The position numbers and the translations under genes are program-made. Positions 11,257 to 21,900 of a stretch of 64,000 nt of DNA are shown in pieces. The notes beneath the pieces were generated by a model, which searched no databases, was not told the origin of the DNA, and saw only the letters and a list, made by a program, of their open reading frames with translations. The stretch comes from Pyronema omphalodes. Lineage: Eukaryota; Ascomycota; Pezizomycetes; Pezizales; Pyronemataceae. Numbering within the stretch: position 1 is the first letter of the stretch; each line of letters opens with the position of its first letter. The DNA lies in contig JAJJXM010000037.1 in NCBI GenBank assembly GCA_024516155.1, positions 62,001 through 126,000 of the forward strand. The letters run 5' to 3'.

Positions 11257-13197
11257 ATGGAAAAAGTTACCGACCATCCCCAGTAAGTTGCAGACAAGCC
11301 GATATGGCCATGCGGCGGTTTAATGCTGATGATTAGCAGAAAAACTAACTCTTCTCTTGCGTACGCTGCCACCGCCTCTGCAAGTGGTTCTTCTTCTAAC
11401 GGAAGCACAGTGAGGTAAGTCGTCGTTTGATGTATAATTGTATGGCACTCTTTTAATTCATCGGATCAGCCAACTACAGCCAGTATCCGGGGCGGACACA
11501 TTCTTAAGCGAGCCAGTGAATTCTCGTGCCGCTGTGCAAGCAATACAGTACAACGCGGAGTAAGTCATGATTATATGCATTGGATCACGAACAATATCTA
11601 ACAGTCGTTGCTAGTAGTCTGCATCTTCCTCATTCCCGGATGGATCAGTCTCCACATCCCACGAGGACCTTACCTACACATTCACCCACAGAATATTATC
11701 AATATACTGACATGCAGAATGTACCCGCTGCTGTGATGTCATCATCATTTGATGCCAGTCCACATACTGGCAGCATGGTTCGTCAGGATGGGAACCCATT
11801 CCGCCGTGAGTCCAGGTATCATGGTCAATCCACCGGTAGGAATCCCGCCGTGACCTTGCCCTTGCAGCAGGCACCGCCCGGCTTCCTCAGCACTCTTCAG
11901 TCTTCCGGACTGCATGTTCCGCAGATCCCTCCCCACCGACAGCAGGTTATTCCAGGGACTGCAGCTTTTGAAGGCCTTCCGAGTGTCACTCCCGCCTTGA
12001 GGAAAACATCCCATCTTCCCGCCACACCCAGATCCATTATTCAGATCCCAACTGCCCCCACCGCTTTCCTTTCTCAATCCGTTCCTCAGGACCCTAGGGC
12101 ACCGCATGTGTCTTCCAGCTCACCTGAAGCCGTTCCGGCTTCACAGGTGAAACCGAAGCGCAAGCGGGGCAACGATGCCAGTTCTGTTCTCGTTGCCGAG
12201 AGAGGTGACGAACAGGGGACCGTCGTTCAAGAGGATCCAGCATCCTCTGAGGCTATCCCATCAACCGATAGCAATACCGATGATGACTCTCCCACGGGCC
12301 CGGCGGACCCCGATTGGGACATGTGGATTAAAGAACCCTCAACTGCCAAGGATGGTCCATCCGCAAAAGAAACGTTAATTGCTGGAAAGTTGGATTGGGA
12401 AACCCCTGTCCAGTGGTCGGGAGTTACTGCGGAGAAGCAAGCCCAGGCTATCCGCCGGCTTCGCTTTTGGATGGGATGGACCCGGGAAAAGGCGGAGACG
12501 CACCTGAAAAAGATGGCCGGGAAGTGGTTTTCCGAGAAGAAACGCCAGGCAGCGGATAGAGAGAACCCTCAGCGAGTGAAGCGAACTCGGAAATCCAAGG
12601 TCCCCAGCTTAGTAAGTCCATAATGTGTTCATGTTTCTTATAGCTCAGGCGCTAATATGTTAGATCACGCAGTCCGCTACTACCACTGATGACACTCCTC
12701 TCTTTCTGTTTTCCGGGGAGGAGTCTGACAGTGACGATGATATGGCCTGGAACGCAGGACATACAGATATTGAGGCTATTCTCAATGAGATGCGATCAAC
12801 GTACACCGAATCCCTCATTACGCGTGGCTCAGCTGTGGATGTTCCCGTAGAAAGTCCCCTCGAAGTCCCCGTGGCAGAGACTTCCAACGACCAACAGGGA
12901 GGCGCTGATCACGAAATAACTGAGCGGCCCCAGGACGCACCTGGCGAAACGACGGTAAAATCCTTTCATGACGTATCTCGTTTTGGTAACAAGCGTTGAT
13001 TGGAAACATAGGTACCCTTCCTCGGTACTCGTCGTCCTGGGCCTGACTTTTCTCGGCTGCGTTTGACAGGTCCTTTTTTCGCGTCCTGGACAACAGGCGT
13101 CATTGCCGACGCTACAGTCGTTTCTGCTGTTCTTCCAAATGGATCAAGCGCAGGTGATGGCTCGGATACTGCTGGCCCCTCACCGGAGGAGGCCTGA
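11257..13197 (+). CDS. Gene III, intact subfamily A nuclear-type protein of unknown function
   Basis: Six exons join in frame: 11257-11282, 11337-11414, 11470-11559, 11615-12611, 12664-12954 and 13012-13197. They give 555 codons ending in TGA, with introns of 52-57 bp and canonical GT-AG ends. The first intron ends in TTAGCAG, and frame picks TTAG. The N-terminus is Ser/Ala-rich, residues 60-290 are Pro/Ser/Gln-rich with a KPKRKRG NLS-like cluster, and residues about 296-394 form the conserved block (DPDWDMW; PSTAK-x-GP-x-AKETL; LDWE-x-PVQW; RRLRFW; KWFSEKKRQAAD; KRTRKSK). An acidic Ser/Asp tail follows. It is probably a nuclear or chromatin-associated protein, which is an inference from composition only. 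It has the same exon plan as gene V. Confidence 0.85.
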
Positions 13198-15956
13198 TAT
13201 GATGGTCGTTAGCAACCGTTGCATCTTGCTTCAAGATGTGCCAGCGAAAGACGCCTGAATGGGTTACAATTGATGAGCTGCCAATCTTGCCTCTCGTGCT
13301 GGAAACATCAAGCGGACGTTTCTAGTGAATAATTTGCTTGGTGTATTGTTATGTCTTTTCAGTTTCTTGTTCGGCTCTTCTCTGCGTTTTGTTGTCTCGG
13401 GTGGAGTTCGGCAATTAGGATTCCTTGCCGAAGGTTGATGTTTGGTTTTCCGTCTGTTGTAAGTTAATCATCGGTTTTCTGTTTGCATATACTAATGGTT
13501 TACCAGTTCCCTGTTGATCAGTGTATATGGATATTTCTATATCCTGGGGTTTTTGGAGTCGTTGGTTTCTGAGTTTTCGTGTTTCAGGTCTTTTTCTTTG
13601 TTTTTTAGTACGTTAGGGGTCCACGACCACAGTGGGTAATAATATTATGTTACCCCGACCCGTCCCTGTGCATATGGGCGAGTGAATGCTGCAATAGGAA
13701 GGCCTCCGGCGCTCATTACTTGTCATTGGTACATTAGTTATCCAGAGAATATCCTAACCACCACTAGACGCTCTTCAAACCCTAACCTCATCTCGAGATT
13801 TTGTGCGCTATCCACCTTTTGAGTTTCTTGACCATCTGAATGACACCCAAATTTTTGAAGTGACAAAATCCGGCAGTGATGCGCATGTTTCAATTTTTAA
13901 GACCAAAGTATCCTGATTCCTGCCACGCAAAGGTTCTGTGCTGCTTGACATGCTGATGTCTTCCTCGAGTCCTTTGCATATGGGCTTCATAAGAACGCAC
14001 AGCGTCTGTGCGAAGTGTATGGGCAGGAATACAGACCTCTCAAAGTCTAATAGATATGTTCTTATGTTCTTTCCAATTTGCCATGATTTGAAATGACATT
14101 TTCTGTAATGTTGATTCCACGGCATATTTTCCGGGACTCAAGCTAGCTCAGCGCTCCCTTCCACACTGCGTACGTTTTGATGGGTTCCTACCCGTTTGTA
14201 ACAGACTTCAAGAGGTCTTATGGTTCTGGACACTGGCGCGGGACTTCCAGTGATTCTGGATGTTTTACGACAGCCTGACATTCTCTTCCGTATTCCACAT
14301 TTTTCCATTGAATTATACAATTTTCATTCCAGGAGCCATGATATTGATAATGAAGCACTCGAGTTTCTTGATTGTAGTTGGTCAGTCTACTGGCATGCTC
14401 AGCGCCGAAACCAGGCTGTTCATCGCTCTGCCTTGGCCATTCTCAGTTGCCGGGAGACTGCTTGAGTATCTTCCAAATATTTGTCATCTCACGGTTTCCA
14501 GCATATTGATTGTGGTGATGGAATTGTCAATTTGTAGCTATTTGGGGTTTGATTAGTAATGTGTTGTTTCTTTTTGCTGTTTCGTGGCAGTCCGTATACT
14601 GGAGGACTTCCCATCGCTCTATTGGGGGTGGATAGAATAACCTCAACTTCATCTATTCGATAGCAATAGAAAATCTGAATAGACAGGGGGGTAGAGACCC
14701 CCCTGTCTATCCTAGTGCTCTATTTGCGTTCTATAGAAAATATTTTTTTGTGGTGAAATGGACTCTCACGTTCGTTGCTATAGAGCGATGGGAAGTCCTC
14801 CACTGGCATGTTTCAGCTTCCCATAAGAGCAATGAAATTTGATGCCCCCCGGAAGGGTTTGCCGCGAATATACTTCCGGTATTAATTATAAGAACGCGTA
14901 TTTACCAAGATCGAGAACCCCCTTTCTTGACATTCCTCAACTGGAGTTTGCCTCCACACAATTTGCATCATGGTTGCTGTGCGCAGTTATGTAATCATTG
15001 CCAAGCCAGCTCATCCCGGCCGAATCGTTTTTCGACCCTCAAGACTAGTGCTCCATGAGAAAGGGGATAATTTCAATGCAGAGAACTCCAAATATCTGAG
15101 TTCAACATCAATGGCCTCAGATACCAGGGTATTTTATACTTGTAAATCAAAAGTCTCCCGAAATACTCCGTTCCGGACACGGGTTGTTGAAAGCCGCTCG
15201 TTCATGTCCCATGAGCTATAGTATCAGACACATGAATGTATGTATCCACCATTTCGATTCCTTCTGAGAAAAGCAAATTCATTCGATCTAAACACATCTC
15301 GTCGGATTCCGTGATATAATGACATCTTTTCCCGTCGAATGTTCCATTGAAACAATGTATGGATTTGAATGAGCTTGAATGGCAGCTCGCGTCGTCCTGA
15401 TTGTCCTTGGCGCTGATAGTATGTCATGGTATGTCATGGTATACCTAGGAACTGTCAACCCCGAGAGCTTGTTGAACCCCCAGAGGGCCGAGAGCGAACG
15501 CCTTTCAGTCAGAAGCCCTCCAGTGAATCGTTCAGTTCAGATTGGCATCCCTAGATTTTCACACCACGGTTATCCATCGAATCGTCCATCCCAAAGATTC
15601 TCGTACAGACGCTCCGAACTTTGACGTCTCCTCCGGAATCTCTCTGTTCCCATTCTTTCATAGCTCTCACAGCTGACTGGCCAACTCCCATCACTCACAA
15701 CCTCCAATTACCACACTCAACACGCGGCAGAACAACACCGGCAGCCACTATTCGTAACAGAACGTCCTTCTACTGGCTGCACGTATTAGCAAAGCAAAGG
15801 AAATTGCCACAGTTTTGCAGTTTGAAGTTGTTGAAAATCCGACTACAAAACCCCAACTGGCGACACCCTTCATCACTCGAATCCCTCATTCAGTCACAGG
15901 ATAGCCAATACCATCCCATATCCACCACGACGAGAACGATCTACTCATACAACGGG
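13198..15956. other. Intergenic region between genes III and IV
   Basis: 13198 to about 13680 is T-rich and is likely the 3' UTR and terminator of gene III. The remainder holds the MITE at 14601-14801 and otherwise no supportable gene. The 15620-15956 part is the promoter-proximal leader of gene IV, and I found no convincing TATA box in it. Confidence 0.5.
14601..14801. mobile_element. Foldback MITE, 201 bp
   Basis: Perfect terminal inverted repeats of 22 bp (starting GGAGGACTTCCCATCGCTCT) are flanked by ACT on both sides (14598-14600, 14802-14804). A second perfect 14-bp stem sits in the centre (ATAGACAGGGGGGT, 14679-14692, pairing with 14697-14710, loop AGAG). There is no coding capacity. 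The 3-bp target duplication fits PIF/Harbinger- or CACTA-type transposition, but the ends match neither canonical motif, so the superfamily is open. Confidence 0.75.
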
Positions 15957-18900
15957 ATGCAGTATACCAACTACCCAGGGTACGACCAGAAGTGAGTGAC
16001 TCTTTGATTTAACATGAAGACGCCGTATTGACGACAGAATTTAGCCCCGAAGGCGTTCCGGCACGAGACAAGTCATTTCCTCAGTCCGACCGCGAGAACG
16101 AGCCTCATGATAGAGGAACAAGACCGAATACCAATGAAGGACGAGAGTAAGTGATTATTATGGTCTCATCATCATTGAGCATTCTAACACTTGCCGTCAG
16201 GCTGCCATCCTTTATCACTAACCCTGCCTCTCCCGCTGTCGATGATCAGCATTGCTGTGCGACACATACCGCCTCAACAGGTCCAGGTTTTACGACGACC
16301 GCATCTTGGGCGTCTGGATATAATTTGGCATATCTTCCCGTTCATACTGCTTCCGGGCAGTATGGAGTTGGTGACCATCTGTTGGCTCCTCAGGAAGCAC
16401 CAGATGCTTCCTCGTCAGTTGGTTCGTCCAGCCTCCAGTACGCATACCTACCAGCAGTCGACTTGTCCAGTAACGCCGTGGCTCCTCGACTATTGTCTGT
16501 CCCGAGTCGTGTGGATAATACCTTGTTTACTGGATTGGATGCCGCTGGGGCAGGCGCTGGAACGTTTGAAACAGTGAATTTAGGATCTTTCCTACAGCAA
16601 CCTGCACCATTTCATCCCGGGATAACTGTGGGTATTCAATCATTACCCCAGAACGGTGAAGAAACAATGGCTCCATGGCAGAGCTTTGCAGCACTGCGCT
16701 CTGAAGACACACAGCAAGCTCAAAATCACACAGCTCCACCCCAAACAGCAACTCAGGCCAGTGCCCTACCTACGTCCGGCCTTTTTGATGCTCCATCAGC
16801 TGCCGCTTGTTATTCGAGCTTCCCATCCTCAGTTCTGGGTGATCCAGCTGGACTCCATAGCGTATGGACTGCTGGTTCGGCTCCGACCGCCGTCAGTTTT
16901 CCAGGTACAGGGATCGGAAATGTTGTTTCGACACCCATTGCTTGCGTTTCGGGTGTTATCATTGACCCAGCGTCGGCACCCTGCGCAGAGAGAGCACAAC
17001 AGGCAGTATCCAAGCGCAAGAGGGTTGTTCAGTCGAAGGCTGCAGCCGTGCCTCGACCTGAGACTAATGCTTCCGGAGCATCAAGGGATTCTGCAGAGAA
17101 GCAGCCCCGGAAAAAGAGGGTTCAAGGGTCCATTAAAACTGTGGTACCCCCAGAGTTCATGCATGAGTTTGTTGTTTCCGCCCCAGCTGAACAGCCGCTG
17201 GCCACCACGTCCGCTCCCGCTGTGATCGTATCCTACTCGTCTTTCGCAATCTCAGATCCCAGCGCCCCCAACCTCAGTACCAGTGATGATTCTGTCGCCG
17301 TTCAAACCACAGCAGACGCCACAGGTCCCGTCTGGCACAGTGCCGCTCCAGGGGTGGACTTATCTGGACCTCCAGTTTTGACCGGCCCAGATGACCCAGA
17401 TAGCGATGTGCAGCCTGCACCTGAAGGTACAAAGTACCCCCCTCAAGGAGCGACTTTGAAGCTCTGCAAACTGCCCTGGGAGGCTGGAACCGTTCTCTTG
17501 TGGGAAGATATCCCCATGGAGCGTCAGCTTCGGGCCGTTAGACGCTTCCGGCTCCGATTCCCCTGGGCTTCCTGGAAAATTGCAGAGGCCTATATTTCGT
17601 TAAAATGTCGAAAGCAAAGATCGGAGAAGCAGAGACAGGAGGACAAAAAGGCAAACAGGAAGGCCGCTAGGGCCGCGCGCATCTCTGGTGGGCTATCCTC
17701 GACTGCTGGTCCCTGTGCTGGCCCCGCTTCTTATAGTGGCGCCCTTTTAGTGTTGGTACGTTAAGCGCTAACTGTGAGATATCGCCATTGATAATGCTAA
17801 GATGTCATAGTCAAACACTTCACCTTGGCGCTTTCTAACCGCCAACTTTTCGCTTAATTTTCCTATTTGGGAAAGTCTACAGAAACATCACGGCTTCAAG
17901 CCCCCCCCTATCCGCGGCCCTGGCTCTCCACCAGCCCGCAGGCATGCTCCGCTTTGGGGAGACGTCCTCTCTCCAACGGCATGCCCCGATTCCCTCCACT
18001 CCGAAACCCAGCGGCCAACCAGACGACGACGTCTTTGGCACCGCCCGCTCCGTCCCCCCTGGTACCCCCACTCCGATGGCCATCAGGGGCTCCTGCGCAG
18101 CACACGCTCGCCTCCAACAGGCAGTTGGAAAACGAGCCACAGCCACCCAGCCCCTCGAAGAGGAAGGCCCTGCGTGTGAGAAACGCGAGAAACGCGGAGA
18201 CGACGCGCCCACGGTCGTGTCTGTCATTAACCCTGAGTACATCCTCAGCCTTGGTAAGAGGCTAGATGCCCTGGACAAACGCGTCCCCGCCCTGGAGGAA
18301 GAGGTCACGCGCCTCCGCACAGTCAATCGTGAGCTTCGCGACCGCCTTAACGAGGCTCTTGCCAGACCCGCCCCGCCCGCCCCCAGGCCGTCCCGCTCCA
18401 CCGCGCAAACCACCGCCGCTCCACCCCGTCCTCCCGTTCCGATAGCCACCCAGCCGACCATCGCACAGGTCGCCGCTGCCAACGCGAGCCTCCCCGCCCC
18501 CACGCCTGCCCTTACCACCCCGTGGGCCACTCACCAGTCACGCCACGCGAAGAAGGTCCAACAACGCGCTGGTAGCCTTCACGCCCCTGCCACAAACCTC
18601 CCGTCTGAGGTCTGTCGTATCGTCTTCGTTCGTGACCCCGCCAGCGCAAACTGCTCCCAGCCCCTGGACGCGTACACGGCAGCCATTAACAACTGCTTGT
18701 GGTACAAGAACGCGCCTCAGTTCCACCGCGTTCTGAAGGTGTCCTGCAACGCAAAGGGTACCCTGACGGCCACCACCGTCCCAGGGGTTGACGCAGCAAC
18801 GCTTTTACGTTTGTATCGTAACGAAATCATCAACGCCGTCAGGGAAGTAGACTCCGGGGTTACTGACGTCGAGGAGCTAGACCGTTGGGTAGCCCTCAAG

Positions 18901-21900
18901 GTGCACGGCGTGCCGCTCGCGCGTTTCCTGGGAGAAGGTTCCCACGGAGTGCAAAAACTCCAGGTGGAAATACAAGCAAACCATGAAAACGTAGAAGTAC
19001 TACCTAACGTTCGTTGGTTGGGTAAGGTTGAAGAAATTCGTGAGCGCTTCGTTCGCGGTGCCACCCAAAGTTCATCCGCCGTAGTTTTCGTGAGGAGCTC
19101 CGCTTCCGCCCGCCTGCTAATCACGAAAGGAGTCTTGCTGGGCAGTCACCGCCACCGGGCAGAGCTCTACGTCTTCGAGGGCCCCGACAGTCAGTGCTCA
19201 GGATGCCTAAAATGGGGCCACATCCGCGAGCGCTGCTCCACGCCTGATGTGTTCCGGTGCGCCTTCTGCGCCCTCAGCCACCCCACCGCGAAGCACCCCG
19301 CGTGCTCATTCGCAGGCTGTAGCAAGCCCATGGGCTCAGCGTGCCCCCATTCTCTCCCGGTACCTAAGTGTGCTAATTGCGGGGAAGAACACTTCGCATC
19401 AGCTCGAACCTGCCCTGATCGCCTCGCCGCCATAGCGGCCGCCCGTCTCGCCCGTTCGTCCCGATTGAACCCTGTCACCGCTGCCGCCCCCACCTCGCGT
19501 GTAGCCCCCGCTCCGACCCCCTCCTCCCCTCCGTCCCCCTCCCCCCAGACTCAAGACCCCAGCCCCTCCACCGCCCTGGTGGTTGTGAACCCCTTCGCTG
19601 TCCTCATGGACACCGATTCCGAAGTCGCCTCCTCCGCGGGGTTGACCGATGCCGTTGCGCCCACAGAACCTGAATTATGAGTACAATTCAGGTTCTACAG
19701 TTGAACTGTCGCAAGAGCGGTGAGGTTCTTACGGCGATCATGGAGAGCGGGAAAGAGTTGGGTGCGGACGTCGTGCTGGTGCAGGAGCCGCCGACGTTCC
19801 AAGGGTGGAGAAACCCGGCGTACGACTTTTTCTGGGGTGGTAGAGTGATGGCGGCGGTACGTAAAGACTCAGCGTGGACGTTGAGACCTAGGGAGGATCT
19901 CGCAGTGGGAAGCGACGGGGACGTGCAGGTTTTGGACGTAATGTGTCGAGGACACAGGCAGCTCAGGATGGTGAATGTCTACGACGCTCCTCGTAACTCG
20001 GACGGAGCTCGACCAGCTAGAGACGTCAGCTGGGATCGTATCATCACCTCGGGAACGGTACTGGCGGGCGACTTCAATGCCCATAGCCAGCGGTGGAACC
20101 CCCGGTGCGACGCACCGCTCCACCACGCCTTCCTAGAGTCCCTGATGGATTCCCACAACCTTCATTATGTAGGTGACGGTCTCGAAACTCACCAGCAAAC
20201 AGGCCAGCTGCGGTACAGCGTTATCCACTTGGTACTCGCGACGGAGGAGATAGCGACGGCGGTGCGGGCCACAAGATTGGACGATCCGGAACATGCTACC
20301 ACGTCCGACCACGCTGCGTTGACGTGGAAAGTCTCGACGGTGATAGCCCCGGCGGACTTTGAAGTCCCAACGAGGGGATGGGCTGTCAAGGAATTGTTGG
20401 AGGATGAGGTCGGAGCGGTCTCTGCGGCGTTAGATTGGCGCCATCGAAGCGAACGCAGACCGCTCCTCACGGATCTCAGCACGGAGGAGGAAGTGGAAGA
20501 TGAGGTAGTTTGGGTACGGGAGGAACTGACATCTTTGTTGGAGGAACGAGCAAGGAAAATCCGGCTCACCGCACGGTCGAAGCGGTGGTGGTGTGCGGAG
20601 ATTCGTGAGGCTCGTACGGAGTATGGGAGGACCCGAAGAGCGGTCAAGGAAGGGCGCGCGACGGTGGAAGAAGAGCACCAACTGCGCAACGCATATCATT
20701 CGCTACAGAGACAGAAAAAGCGTAGGTGCTGGGGGGACTTCCTGTCGACAGCCAACGGGGACGCTGTCTGGGCAGCACTGAGGATGACTAAACCGCGGGC
20801 AGCGACGGCGGTAGGTCCGCTCGAGAATGAAGAAGGGCAACGAGCGGAGGACGATCAGGATAAACGTAGGATGCTCGCGGAAGTGTCCTTCCCCCCCCCT
20901 AACCCCTTCTCGGAGTTACCACTCCCCCCGGGGCCGCCCGGAACCCTGTGGCAGTCAGTCTCGTTACAATCCGTTTCCTCCGCTTTGTCCAGACAGAGCA
21001 ACAAGAAGGCCCCAGGCGCCGATGCGCTGGGTGTCCCCATCATCAAAGCCCTGCTTTCGTGGGATCCGGACCGGGTTGTTGCGGTGGTGAAGCATTGCAT
21101 ACGCCTGGGGTATCACCCCCGCGACTGGAAGATCGCAAAGGGGGTGTGCATCCCGAAGCCGGGAAAGCCGAGCTACTCACGTGCAAAAAGCTTTCGGATC
21201 ATCTCCTTGCTCAGCTGCTTTGGCAAGCTGGTTGAAAAAGTGGTAGCGGTGCTGCTCGCACAAGAAGCTGAGCGCACGGGGATCCTACATGACGGGCAGT
21301 TTGGGGGGAGGACGAACAGGTCGGCAGCGGACGCGGCGGCGGTTTTGGTAGGATTCGTCGAGGCTGCTTGGGAGGAAAAGGCTTTAGCAGGCGCTCTCCT
21401 GATGGACGTAAAGGGCGCGTTTCCTACCGTCAACAGCGTGTGCTTAACCAATAAGCTGCGTAGAGCAACCTTCGACGAAGGTCTTGTTCGCTGGGTGACG
21501 AGCTTCATGAGAAGTAGGCGAGTCGAGATCTTTCTCGCAGGGGAGGCTGGTGAGCCGATAGACACAGACACTGGGTTGCCCCAAGGCTCCCCCGTGTCCC
21601 CGATATTGTTTCTGCTGTACATAGCGGATCTGGCGAAGATGGTGGAAGCGGAGGTCGGAGGAACGCTGGGACTTTCCTTCGTCGATGACGTCACGTGGCT
21701 CGTGAAAGGCGCGTCAGCGACTGACGTCACCACCAAGTTAGATCGATGCGCGTCCCTCTGCCTCGCGTGGGGTGAAGCGAACGCGGTAGTGTTCGAATCC
21801 GAAAAGACAGAAGCAATCCTTTTCTCCCGCAGACGCTCTCCCCCGAACCCCGACTCCCTCACAGTGACGGTGGGAACCCACTCCATTCGGTATTCCGAAA

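Noticed and set aside
12295..12602. Conserved block of the gene family as a homeodomain (mating-type HD gene)
   Set aside because: KWFSEKKR superficially recalls helix 3, but WF-x-N-x-R and the rest of the fold signature are missing and the spacing does not fit.
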